NCBI GenBank assembly: GCA_963738305.1
Contig: CAVTVU010000006.1
Coordinates: 124,001 to 188,000, forward strand
Origin: JBBRHQ01 sp963738305
GTDB lineage: Bacteria > Actinomycetota > Thermoleophilia > Solirubrobacterales > 70-9
Direction: 5' to 3'
Length of the DNA: 64,000 nt
Shown in pieces: positions 55,428 to 64,000 of this stretch. Positions within the stretch are counted from its first letter, which is position 1; every line of letters begins with the position of its first letter. A model generated the notes under the pieces. The model was given only the letters and a program-made list of their open reading frames with translations. It was not told where the DNA came from and ran no database searches. The position numbers and the translations under genes were made by a program.

Positions 55428-56807
55428 CCTCACGACCCCCGCTCGCGCCGTCCGCGATCTTCAAGGCCTACGACATCCGCGGGCTCTACGGCCGCGAGAT
55501 GGACGAGACGACCGCGCACGCGATCGGCCGCGCCTTCGCCCGCGTCCTCGCAAGGCTGCGGAGCAAGGAGCCCGGCGAGCTGCGAGTCGGTCTCGGCCGC
55601 GACATGCGCCTCGAGGCGCCGGCGATGGCGGCCGAGCTGCGCGACGGCCTGATCTTCGAGGGGGCCACCGTGATCGACGCCGGGATGATCGCGACCGAGA
55701 TGCTCTATTTCCTCGTCGGCTCGCGAGATCTGGACGGCGGCGCCATGGTCACCGCGTCGCACAACCCGAAGGCCTATACCGGCGTGAAGCTGATCCGCGA
55801 GGGGGCGCTGGCACTCTCCGGCGATGCCGGCATCGGCGAAGTGCAGGCCGAGATCGAGGCGGGCCTAGGCCCCGCTCCCGGCCGCGGCGCCTTCGAGGAG
55901 GTTGACATCTGGGAGGAGTTCCGCAGTCACGCCGCCTCCTTCATCGACGCCGACGGGGTGCGGCCGATGCGGGTGGTGGTCGACGGCGGCAACGGGATGG
56001 CGGGCCCGATGGTGGGACCGATCCTCGAGGACCTCGGCCTCGACTTGATCGAGATGTACTTCGCGCCCGATGGCGAGTTCCCCGACCACGAGCCCAATCC
56101 GCTGCTGGAGGCCAATCGCAGGCTGATCATGGACCGGGTCCGCAGCGAGGGTGCCGACCTCGGCATCGCCTGGGACGGTGACGCCGACCGCTGCTTCTTC
56201 ATCGATTCCTCCGGCGAGTTCTGCGACGGAGACTTCGTCTGCGCGCTGCTCGCGCAGGCGGCGCTCGCGAAGAGCCCCGGGTCGACGATCCTCTACGACC
56301 CGCGCTCCAGCCGCGCCGTGCCGGACCTGATCGCCGAGGCCGGCGGGCGCTCAGCCCTCTCCCGGGTCGGCCACGCCTTCTTCAAAGCCCGGATGCGCGA
56401 GGAGCAGGCAGCCTTCGGCGGCGAGGTCTCGGGCCACTATTACTTCCGCGAGTTCTGGAACGCGGACTCGGGAACGATGCCGGCGGTGTTCATGCTCGAG
56501 CTGCTCTCGCGCTCCGACCTCACCCTGGCCGAGCTGATGGCGGAGTTCCGCTCGCGCTACTTCATCTCCGGCGAGATCAATTCCGAGGTATCCGACACCG
56601 AGGCCAGGATGGCGGCGATCGCTCGACCGCTATGGCGACGGCGAGATCGGCCGCCTCGACGGGATCTCGGTCGACTACCCGGACTGGCACTTCAACGTGC
56701 GCCCGTCCAACACCGAGCCGCTGCTGCGGCTCAACCTCGAGTCGCTGGTCTCACCCGAGCACATGGAGAGCAAGCGGGACGAGGTCCTGGGGTTGATCAG
56801 GGAGTGA
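55424..56807 (+). CDS. manB: Phosphomannomutase/phosphoglucomutase (one frameshift)
   Basis: About 460-residue alpha-D-phosphohexomutase. FKAYDIRGLYG at the N-terminus; catalytic Ser in MVTASHNPKAYTGVKL; metal loop WDGDADRCFFID; sugar-binding GEVSGHYYFREFW. A shift near 56625 is followed by RPSNTEPLLRLNLES, the phosphate-binding C-terminal motif, and a stop at 56807. It interconverts hexose 1- and 6-phosphates and feeds GDP-mannose or glucose-1-phosphate pathways, including the nucleotide-sugar genes nearby. Confidence 0.93.
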
Positions 56808-57782
56808 GCCCCGAGGAGGCGCTCGAGCGGGCCCGGGAAGCCGGGATCCATTGCCTGCGCATCCCGACCCCGTTCGCCGTCGGGCGGGTCAACTGCTACC
56901 TGATCGAGGACGAACCCCTCACCCTGGTCGACACGGGGCCGAACTCGGGCAAGGCGCTCGACGAGCTGCAGACGCAGCTCAGCGAGCGCGGCCACTCGCT
57001 ATCCGACCTCGAGCTGGTCATCCTCACCCACCAGCACATCGACCACGTTGGCCTGATCGAGATCATCTGCGCGCACTCGGGGGCGGAGGTGGCCGCGATC
57101 GGAGTCGCCGCCGCGCGCCTCGCCAACTTCGGCGAGGACGCGGAGCGAGAGGACGCCTTCGCGGCCGAGCTGATGCGCCGCCACGGCGTGCCAGAGGAGG
57201 TCGTCACGGTGCTGCGGACCGTGACCGGCGGGCTTCCGCGGCTGGGGGGCCTCGGCCCGGGTGACGCGCCCGCTGGCCGACGGCGAGCGCATGGACCTCG
57301 CCGAGCGAACCCTGCAGGTCTTCCACCGGCCCGGGCACAGCCCCTCCGACACGATCTTCTGGGACGAGGACCGGAGGATCCTGATCGCCGCCGATCACCT
57401 GATCAAGACGGATCTCCTCGAACCCGCTGGTCACCCGCCCGCTCGACGGCTCCGAGGGCCGGACCCGTGCCCTCGTCTCCTACCTCGAGTCGATGCGGAG
57501 GACGCGCGAGCTTCCCGCCGAGATCGTGCTCTCCGGGCACGGCGAGCCGATCACCGACCACGTCACCCTGATCGACGAGCGGATCGCCAAGCACGAGCGG
57601 CGCAAGGAGAAGATCCACGGCCTGATCGCCGAGCAGCCGCGGACCGGCTACGAGCTGGCCCAGGCAATCTGGGGCAACGTCGCGGTCACCCAGGCCTACC
57701 TGACGCTCTCGGAGATCATCGGCCACGTCGACCTGCTACTCGACGAGGGCCGGGTCGTCGAGGATGGCGACGGCACGAGTGA
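56804..57782 (+). CDS. Metallo-beta-lactamase fold hydrolase (two frameshifts)
   Basis: About 325 residues. GTG 56804 overlaps the manB stop (GTGA). LTHQHIDHVGL carries the HxHxDH motif; a shift near 57260 leads to LQVFHRPGHSPSDTIFW and IAADHLI (metal Asp); another near 57420 leads to IVLSGHGEPI (last His). The C-terminal winged-helix-like tail is KEKIHGLIAEQPRTGYELAQ. This is the glyoxalase II/LACTB2-like branch. The 3' end is uncertain: TGA at 57782 and TGA at 57847 need a one-base correction, and as written the frame runs into the next gene. Confidence 0.8.
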
Positions 57783-57807
57783 TCCGCTACGAGGCGGTGA
57801 GGCGACA

Positions 57808-58774
57808 GTGGCTGAAGGGGGGCGCCGGGCCAAGAAGCGGATGCTGATCATCGTCAATCCCTACGCGACGACGGTCTCCGACCGGCTCAAGAACCTCGTC
57901 GTCTACGCGCTCCAGGGCCGCTACGAGGTGGAGGCCGTCACCACCGAGGCCGCTGATCACGCGATCGAGATCGGTCGCGAGGCCCGCCACGGGGGCTACG
58001 ACATCGTCGTCGCCTTCGGTGGGGACGGCACCCTGAACGAGGTCGCCAACGGCCTCGCCGGCACCGATGTCCCGGTGTCGGTGCTTCCCGGGGGCTCGAC
58101 CAACGTCGTCGCCCGCACTCTGGGGATCCCCAACGACGTCGTCGACGCGACCGAGCACCTGCTCTCGATCGCCGACGACTTCCGCCCCCGCAGGATCGAC
58201 CTCGGGATCGTCGAGGGGCGGCACTTCGTCTTCTCCTGCGGGGCCGGGATCGACGCCTCGGTCGTCGAACGGGTCGAGGCCAACCCCCCGATGAAGGCGC
58301 AGGGCGGGCCCCTACTTCTATGTCTACTCGGCGGTCGTCGCGGCTTCTACCGCCGCTATCTGCGGAACCCGGTCCGGCTGCGGGTCGAGGTCGAGCGACG
58401 GCCGCTCGCTCGAGGGGGTGACCGCGCTGGCGCAGAACTCCGACCCCTTCACCTACTTCTCCCGGCGCCCGATCCGCATCTGCGAGGGAATCGAGATCGA
58501 CGACGGCAAGCTCGCATTGGGGGTGCTGACCCGGGCCAGGCAGCGCGACGAGGCGACCCTGGTCTCGCGGCTCCTGTCAGCGGCCGCTACCTCGACGGTC
58601 ACCGCGCAGTCGAGGTCATCGACGGGGTGACCGAGGCGACTGTCACCTCGATCGCCGAACGATGTCGAAAGCGCCAGCCGCGCCTTCCCGGTCCAGGTCG
58701 ACGGCGACTATCTCGGCGAGCACGAGCGCGTGAGGATCGGGGTCCTCCCCGGGGCGCTGACGGTCGTTGCCTGA
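57808..58774 (+). CDS. Diacylglycerol/lipid kinase family protein (frameshifted)
   Basis: About 320 residues, YegS/DgkB type. GTG 57808, then KKRMLIIVNPYATTVSDRL; nucleotide-binding FGGDGTLNEVANGL; VLPGGSTNVVARTLG; SCGAGIDASVV. Shifts near 58310, 58405, 58575 and 58660 interrupt the C-terminal domain (ALAQNSDPFTYFSRRPIRIC; VQVDGDYLGEHE). It phosphorylates a lipid such as diacylglycerol at the membrane. Co-transcribed with the flanking HIT and metallo-beta-lactamase genes. Confidence 0.87.
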
Positions 58775-59190
58775 GCGGGGCCTGCCTGTTCTGCGCGATC
58801 GCCTCGGGGGACGCCGATGCAGCGATCGTCCTCGACGAGCCGGGCGCCGTCGCCTTCCTCGATCACCGCCCGCTCTTTCACGGCCATTGCCTGCTCGTCC
58901 CCCGCCCCCACGTCGAGACGCTCCTCGAGCTGCCCGATGCCGAGGTCGGCCCGCTGTTCGTCACCGCGAAGCGGCTCGCCCGGGCGGTGACCGCTGCGAT
59001 GGGCGCGAAGGGGAGCTTCGTCGCGCTCAACAACGTGGTCAGCCAGAGCGTCCCCCACCTCCACGTCCACGTCGTCCCCCGTCGGCCCAAGGACGGCCTG
59101 CGCGGGTTCTTCTGGCCGCGCACGAAGTACTCCTCGGCGGAGGAGATGGAGGAGGTGCGCGCGGCGATCGCCGCGGCGCTGGAGGAATAA
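58767..59190 (+). CDS. HIT-family protein (start region disrupted)
   Basis: About 140 residues: CLFCAIASGD (zinc Cys pair), FLDHRPLFHGHCLLVPRPH, and the triad VPHLHVHVVPRR, then a C-terminal RTKYSSAEEMEEVRAAI. This is the HinT-like branch, distinct from the HIT gene at 54939. No ordinary start codon is in frame near the N-terminus. TTG 58767 plus a one-base indel, or a rare CTG at 58771, are candidates. Confidence 0.85.
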
Positions 59191-59228
59191 CTGCGTTGCT
59201 CGGGCGAACCCATTCCGGTCTGAGGGGC

Positions 59229-59375
59229 CCGGGGGTGCCGCCCCGGACACTCAGCGCGCCGCGCCCGCGTGGCTTGAGGCATGCCGTTGACTACTCTCGC
59301 GGCGTGCGTCCGGGGCTGTTCCCCCGGCACCCCTGTTGCGGGGGGCTCTCGCGGAGCAGAGGAGGTGGCGTGGTT
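59229..59375. repeat. Dispersed GC-rich intergenic repeat, copy A
   Basis: Shares CGGACACTCAGCGCGCCGCG, a GCGTCCGGGG...TTCCCCCGG hairpin-forming block, CACCCCTGT-GCGGGG and GTGGTTA with copy B at 61829-61966, in the same order. It fills the 59191-59385 gap, which holds no gene, and ends at the 3' end of the minus-strand epimerase gene. Confidence 0.7.
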
Positions 59376-59385
59376 AATTCCTCGG

Positions 59386-60406
59386 CTAGCCGAGGATTCC
59401 GGCTGCCTGAGCGCCCTCGACCGTCTCCAGCAGTGTCTGCCCGGCGTCGCTAAGCGGTTCCCAGCCGAGCTCGCGGCGGGCCTTCGAGGTGTCCATGAAG
59501 ACCGGGACCCGCAGGGCGTTGACCCACTCCAGCTCGGCCGAGAGGAAGGAGAGCCGACCCGCCAGCCCCCCGGCGACGCCGACCGCCGGCGCCGGCACCG
59601 GGACCGAGTACCAGCCGAGCGCCCGGGCCATGTCGGCGAGGGTGATCTCGCCCGTCCCCGGCGAGGTTGTAGACACCAGCGGGTCCTCGCCCCGCGATCG
59701 CCGCCTCGAGCGCCGATGCGACGTCGTCGTGATGGCAGAGCTGAAAGGGGACCCCGGTGTCCGGAAGCACGGGCCGGAGGAACGGCAGCGACGGCAGCAG
59801 CTCCATCGCCCGCTCCACGACGGGGAGGCGGGCGCCGATCCTGACCTGCTTCAGCGCCTGCTCGACGAGCATGGTCGCCCGCGTCCCGGCGACGATCGAC
59901 GGCCGGAAGACATAGGCCTCGGTGGCGGATCCGAGGAGCTCGCCCTCCAGCAGGGCCTCCAGCTCGGCCTTCTGGGCCGAGTAGTAGAAGCCCTCGCTGC
60001 CTCGCGGGGGAACGTCCTCCGTCAACGGCTGCGGGTTGTCACCGTGGAAGCCGTAGGCGGCTACGGAGGACGTGTATACGAGCCGCGGCGTCTCGGCGGC
60101 GCGAACCGCCTCGAAGACGTTGCGAGTGCCCTCGAGGTTGACCCTGCGGGTCTCCTCGTGGGAGCCGAAGATGACGAAGGCGAGATGGACCGCGACGTCG
60201 GCGCCGTCGAGCAGCTCGTCCAGCGCAATGCGGTCGAGGATGTCACCCTGGCGGTAGCTGACCTTCTCCCAGCCCTCGGCTCCGGGATCGAAGGGCCGAC
60301 GGGCCATGCCGATCACCTGCTCGACCGCCTCCGATCGCTCCAGGGTCGAGAGCAGGGGCTTGCCGATCTCGCCGGTCGGGCCGGTCACCGCAACGGTCAG
60401 CGCCAC
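59386..60406 (-). CDS. NAD-dependent epimerase/dehydratase family protein (one frameshift)
   Basis: About 340-residue extended SDR. TVAVTGPTGEIGKPLLSTL (Rossmann), VAVHLAFVIFGSHEE, TSSVAAYG and the catalytic YYSAQKAELE. A base change near 59670 shifts the frame, which resumes GEITLADMARALGWYSVPVP and KARRELGWEPLSDAG. Substrate unknown; similar actinobacterial proteins are annotated as nucleoside-diphosphate-sugar epimerases. GTG start 60406. Divergent from the HEAT-repeat gene. Confidence 0.87.
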
Positions 60407-60537
60407 CGGCTCAGTCTAGGCCTCGATCCGGGATCGAATCCCGCGCCGTGCCTCGGGGAGTACCGTAAAAGATCGAGGCGCACGGACGTTTCGTTTCGAA
60501 GGGTTCGAGGCGACGTCGCGTTCGAGCCTCCAAACGA

Positions 60538-61593
60538 ATGGGCATCTTCAACCGCAAGCCGAGGATCAAGGCGCTGGTCCGCGCCAAAGACGTCGATGGC
60601 CTGATCGCGGCAAGCAGGTTCACGCAGCTCAGCTCGACCGCCGAAGGAGAGGTCCAGGACCTCGGCCTCCGCACCAGGGTCGCCGCGATCTACGCGCTGG
60701 GCGACCTCGATTGGAAGCGTGCCCGTGAGGCGGTGGTCGAAACGCTCACCGACCCCGAGGACAGAGTCAGGATCGCCTCGATCGTCGTCCTCTTCGAGCA
60801 CCGGGAGGCGGCGCCGATCGCCGACGGCCTCCGCTGGCTGCCCCGGGAGGGGAGCTCGCGCAACCTGGCCGTCCGGGCACTGCTCGAGCTGCGCGAGCCT
60901 GGCAGCGCTCTCCAGGTGGCCGATGCCCTCGTCCACCAGCATGCTGACGAGCCGATCGCCGAGGACGACATGGCGGCGCTCGACGATCTCCTTGCAGACG
61001 GCGAAGACGCCGCGGCGAAGGCCGAGGTGGTCGAGCTCCTGGCCGCGGCGATGCGCGATGAGGACGAGTTCGTCGCCAACCGGGCGGTCCAGCTCCTGGT
61101 CCGAATGGCGCCGGACAGCGTCGACGCCCTGATCGAGTCCCTGCCGGACCCGGGGGCGGGTCACCACGCCGCGGTCGGGTTGGCAGAGATCAAGGACGCC
61201 CGCGCCCTCCAGCCGCTGATCGAGGCGCTCGACCACAGCGATTCCAGAGCGCGGGCCGCGGCCTGTGCGGCGCTCGGCGAGCTGCGCGACTCCTCCGCCG
61301 TCGAGCCGTTGCTGAGGGCCACGCAGGACTCGGAGCTGACGGTGCGGACCCGGGCCGGCGCCGCTCTCGACCAGCTCGGCACCGTCGCCGTGGTGATCGG
61401 CATCTCCGCCCTGCTGCGCCCGATGATCGACGGCGCCCTCGAAGCGGGAGCCGAGGTGGCGCCAGAGCTGGAATCCGGAAACGTCGAGCCCGAGTCGGGC
61501 TTCAGCCGCCAACCGGCGAACGCGACCACGCTCGAGCGCGTCGCCCGCCTGCTGGAGGGCCTGGGAACCGCCGGCCAGTCCGGGGTTTATTAA
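60538..61593 (+). CDS. HEAT-repeat protein
   Basis: 351 residues beginning MGIFNRKPRIKALVRAKDVD. About seven HEAT/PBS-lyase-like helical repeats follow (RTRVAAIYALGDLDWKRARE; RVRIASIVVLFEHREAAPIA; SRARAAACAALGELRDSSAV), and then a low-complexity tail. No signal peptide. HEAT arrays scaffold protein interactions; the partner is unknown. Intact, followed by a hairpin. Confidence 0.87.
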   Translation: MGIFNRKPRIKALVRAKDVDGLIAASRFTQLSSTAEGEVQDLGLRTRVAAIYALGDLDWKRAREAVVETLTDPEDRVRIASIVVLFEHREAAPIADGLRWLPREGSSRNLAVRALLELREPGSALQVADALVHQHADEPIAEDDMAALDDLLADGEDAAAKAEVVELLAAAMRDEDEFVANRAVQLLVRMAPDSVDALIESLPDPGAGHHAAVGLAEIKDARALQPLIEALDHSDSRARAAACAALGELRDSSAVEPLLRATQDSELTVRTRAGAALDQLGTVAVVIGISALLRPMIDGALEAGAEVAPELESGNVEPESGFSRQPANATTLERVARLLEGLGTAGQSGVY

Positions 61594-61594
61594 C

Positions 61595-61619
61595 TGCCGG
61601 CGCGGTGTTAGCGCCGGCA
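61595..61619 (+). terminator. Hairpin after the HEAT-repeat gene
   Basis: TGCCGGCGC-GGTGTTA-GCGCCGGCA, 9-bp perfect stem starting one base after the stop codon. No T-tract follows. Confidence 0.65.
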
Positions 61620-61828
61620 CATGCGTGTCAGCCGGCATAGCCGCCGCGAGTTGTTCTGGGTGCGGGCTCTCGCTCCGCGTCCGGGGGCGGCTTGCTTGCC
61701 CGCAGACCCCATCCCGCCGCAAACCGCCAGACGTCCCTCGCTTCCGCGTCCGGGCGTGCGGCGGTCCAGGGAGACTGACCCCACCGCAGCCCGCCCGCCA
61801 GCCGAGCCGCTGCTGGGCTTGGAGGGTG

Positions 61829-61966
61829 CCGGGGGTTCCTCCGCCGGACACTCAGCGCGCCGCGCCTGGCGGGTGAGGGACCACCAGCGCCTCCGCTCGC
61901 GGCGTCGCGTCCGGGGGTGGTTCCCCCGGTACCCCTGTCGCGGGGCAGAGAAGGCGGGGTGGTTAT
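61829..61966. repeat. Dispersed GC-rich intergenic repeat, copy B
   Basis: Second copy of the element at 59229-59375, ending at the TAA stop of the minus-strand acyltransferase. The rest of the 61620-61962 gap has no gene and contains further GCGTCCGGG-type blocks (about 61677 and 61758). Confidence 0.7.
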
Positions 61967-62493
61967 TCGAGGACTCGGGCCGGGTTTCCGACCACGGTGG
62001 TACCCGGCGCCACGTCCTTGGTGACGACGGCCCCGGCCCCTACGACCGCGCCGGCCCCGATGCGGATGCCGCCAAGGATGATCGCGCCGGAACCGACCGA
62101 GGCGCCCCGCTCGACGATCGTCTCGAGCAGCTCCCAGTCGTCCCCGGTCTGAAGCACGCCGTCCCCGTTGGTCGCCCGGGGGTACTTGTCGTTGATGAAG
62201 ATCGCGCCGTGTCCGACGAAGACCTCGTCCTCGATCCTCACGCCGGTGCAGATCACCGCGTGACTCTGGATCTTGCAGGCCCTTCCCACCGTCACGCCCG
62301 CCTGCATCTCGACGAACGCACCGACCCGCGTGTGCGACTCGATGCGGCAGCCGTAGAGGTTGGCGAAGGCGTAGACGACGACGTCCTCCCCGAACGAGAC
62401 ATCGATCAGCTGCCGGTAGGGGGCATCGTTCGCAGGGACACCCGCCTCCGGATCCGCGCCTCGCTCGAGCCCTGTCGCGCTGCTTTCCGCCAT
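61963..62493 (-). CDS. Left-handed beta-helix acyltransferase, sugar N-acetyltransferase-like
   Basis: 176 residues. Hexapeptide repeats run through the protein (CRIESHTRVGAFVEMQAGVT; GASVGSGAIILGGIRIGAGA; VVGAGAVVTKDVAPGTTVVG) and end in GNPARVLE, typical of WlbB/FdtC-type UDP- or dTDP-amino-sugar N-acetyltransferases. HAVICTGVRIEDEVFVGHGA holds the likely catalytic His. The DegT aminotransferase at 63281 could supply the amino sugar. It is divergent from the LuxR regulator. Confidence 0.87.
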   Translation of the reverse strand: MAESSATGLERGADPEAGVPANDAPYRQLIDVSFGEDVVVYAFANLYGCRIESHTRVGAFVEMQAGVTVGRACKIQSHAVICTGVRIEDEVFVGHGAIFINDKYPRATNGDGVLQTGDDWELLETIVERGASVGSGAIILGGIRIGAGAVVGAGAVVTKDVAPGTTVVGNPARVLE

Positions 62494-62575
62494 CGCAGAG
62501 AGAACGACTTCGGGCGAAGGAATTTTTGCCGGAACCGCGGCGCAAGCTTCCCGGCGGTCGCCCCGTTGCTTGCGT

Positions 62576-63284
62576 ATGGAGGTGCTGACTCACCCGGGGG
62601 CGGCGGCCGTCGCGCAGGAGCAGATCTCCTGTCTGGTGATGAGCGCCGACGACCCGGCGATGCATCGGCGGGTCGAGGGCGCGCTCTCCTCGGAGGGCCT
62701 CGAGCCGCGTCGCCACGACAACGGTAGCGAGCGGATCGCCGACGGCGATCTCGACCCCTCCGCGATCATCGTCCTCGTCTGCAACGTCGACGCGCCGCGC
62801 GAGATGGCGACCCTGCGTCGCCTGCGCCGGGAGTGGCGCCAGCCCCCGATCGTCGTGATCTCGCCGCCCGCGACGGGCACCGGGGTCCGCCGGGCCCTCG
62901 AGGCCGGCGCGGACGCCTTCGTGTTCGAGTCCAACCTCGAGCTGACGCTGGCGGCGACCGTGCGCGCGGTCGCCAGCGGCCAATCCGTGGTCCCGCGCAA
63001 GGTCCGCGGCAGCCTCGAGCGCCCCGCCCTCTCCCATCGCGAACGCCAGGTGCTGGCGCTGGTCGCCGGCGGGCCTCACCAACGCCCAGATCGCCAAGCG
63101 GCTCTTTCTCTCGGAGAGCACGATCAAGAGCCACCTCTCTTCCGTCTTCGGCAAGCTCGGCGTCCGCTCGCGCTGGGAGGCCGCGGCGCTGTTCCTCGAG
63201 CTCGAGCAGGCGACCAACCGGGCTCTTACCGGGATCGCAGGGCCGACGGCCGACCTCGACGGCAACGGGCAAGGCATCGCATGA
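62576..63284 (+). CDS. LuxR-family (NarL-type) response regulator (one frameshift)
   Basis: About 236 residues. Receiver-like N-terminus (ISCLVMSADDPAMHRRVEGA; IIVLVCNVDAPREMATLRRL; VVISPPATGTGVRRALEAGA). The phospho-acceptor position reads Asn-Val-Asp (CNVD), so phosphorylation is uncertain. The output domain is LSHRERQVLALVAGG, then, after a lost base near 63073, LTNAQIAKRLFLSESTIKSH and LGVRSRWEAAALF. Stop overlaps the DegT start (ATGA). Possibly controls the adjacent sugar genes. Confidence 0.86.
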
Positions 63285-64000
63285 ACTCTCCGGCCGCGTC
63301 GGCAACGCTGCCATCGGCGGCGGCGAACGTCGGTGGGCGGGTGCCGTTCATCCGCCTCGACGAGACCGACCCCGAGCTCTTCGCCGAGCTCATGCAGGTC
63401 GTCGAGCGGGTCGGCCGGGACGGAGCGTTCACGCTCGGCTCCGAGGTCGAGTCCTTCGAGCGGGACTTCGCCCGCTAGTGCGGCACGAGCGAGGCAGTCG
63501 GGGTCTCCTCCGGAACGGCGGCGCTGGAGCTGGCGCTCCGCGGCCTGGGGATCGGCCCCGGCGACGAGGTCGTCGTCCCCACCTACAGCTTCATCGCGAC
63601 CGCCGAAGCCGTGACGGCGGCCGGTGCGACTCCGGTGCTCGTCGACGTCGACCCGGAGACGGCCGCTGATCAGCGCAGAGATCGTCGAGCCCGCACTCGG
63701 CCCGCGAACCCGCTGCGTCGATCCCAGTCCATCTCTTCGGACGCACGGTGGAGATGGACCCGCTCCTCGAGCTCTGCCGGGCGCGGGGCATCCACGTCGT
63801 CGAGGATGCGTGCCAGGCCCACGGAGCCCGCTACCGCGGCCGGCCCGTCGGCTCGCTCGGGGACGCCGGCTGCTTCAGCTTCTACCCGACCAAGAACCTT
63901 GGCGCCTGGGGAGACGGCGGCGCCCTGGTGACGAGCAACCCGACCTCGCCGCCAGAGTGCGGCTGCTGCGTTCCCACGGCGAGGCGGTCCGCCACGACCA
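63281..64000 (+). CDS. DegT/DnrJ/EryC1 aminotransferase, partial, with internal TAG and frameshifts
   Basis: N-terminal about 240 residues of a PLP-dependent sugar aminotransferase; the 3' end lies past the window. VPFIRLDETDPELFAELMQV, then FARxCGTSEAVGVSSGTAAL, where x is a TAG codon (63475-63477) at a position normally Tyr. DEVVVPTYSFIATAEAVTAA, VEDACQAHGARYRG and FSFYPTKNLGAWGDGG (PLP Lys) follow. Frame shifts occur near 63667, 63722 and 63945. The TAG is probably a base error (TAC to TAG) but could be a true nonsense mutation. Confidence 0.85.

Noticed and set aside
63475..63477. TAG as a recoded amino acid (pyrrolysine-like)
   Set aside because: The expected residue is an ordinary Tyr, and other genes use TAG as a normal stop.

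Overview
The window is a high-GC actinobacterial chromosome segment. An actinobacterial-type integration host factor lies beside gmk and rpoZ, the pyrimidine operon has an actinobacterial order (pyrR-pyrB-pyrC-x-carA-carB-...-mihF-gmk-rpoZ-coaBC), and many secreted proteins carry actinobacterial-style signal peptides. Overall gene content suggests a Thermoleophilia/Solirubrobacterales-like lineage, which is inference only. About half of the long genes carry one or more single-base indels, and one gene carries an in-frame TAG. Each reading resumes with conserved family sequence, so this looks like an uncorrected draft or metagenomic assembly rather than gene decay. Gene boundaries below are given across those breaks.

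Region 1 (1-20.6 kb, minus strand) is housekeeping. pyrR-pyrB-pyrC-cysteine hydrolase-carA-GNAT-SnoaL-carB-pyrK-pyrD is one long, mostly overlapping operon with a PyrR-binding loop just upstream of the pyrR ribosome binding site. It is followed by mihF, gmk, rpoZ, coaBC, a TPR gene and dtd. After a clear intrinsic terminator comes rimP-nusA-infB-ylxP-rbfA-nrnA (translation and RNA metabolism).

Region 2 (20.6-40.5 kb) is accessory and is the most unusual part. It has a secreted trypsin-like protease, an ECF sigma factor, two paralogous 88-residue proteins, and three genes for acidic peptides built from repeats of the form D-[AS]-E-[GA]-H-G-...-R-S-[ED]. The protease and the three repeat peptides share a promoter-like element, GGAA(GAT/CAA)-N15-CGTC, with identical spacing; the 88-residue genes carry a close variant. 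I propose a small ECF regulon making, and possibly processing, repeat peptides. Nearby are a TIR-WD40 membrane protein, an RTX-repeat protein, an HExxH metalloprotease, a class III nucleotide cyclase, a subtilisin that appears fused to a GAF domain, an MFS transporter with a cyclic-nucleotide-binding tail, an M16 peptidase and a Ser/Thr kinase-GAF protein.

Region 3 (40.5-54.7 kb) has secreted proteins (an M6 metalloprotease, two small Trp/Tyr-rich proteins, two glycoside hydrolases), RNase Z, tRNA-Arg(CCG), a DNA-crosslink-type SRAP protein, CDP-glucose genes and CorA. Its second highlight is a SAM-I riboswitch with a visible terminator/antiterminator switch. It controls a threonine-synthase-like gene overlapping a CysO-type sulfur carrier gene, which suggests a sulfur-carrier-dependent route to homocysteine.

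Region 4 (54.9-64 kb) has an operon of HIT, phosphohexomutase, metallo-beta-lactamase, diacylglycerol kinase-like and HIT genes, then a nucleoside-sugar epimerase, a HEAT-repeat protein, a hexapeptide acyltransferase, a LuxR-type regulator and a truncated DegT aminotransferase. Two copies of a dispersed GC-rich repeat lie at the 3' ends of minus-strand genes here.
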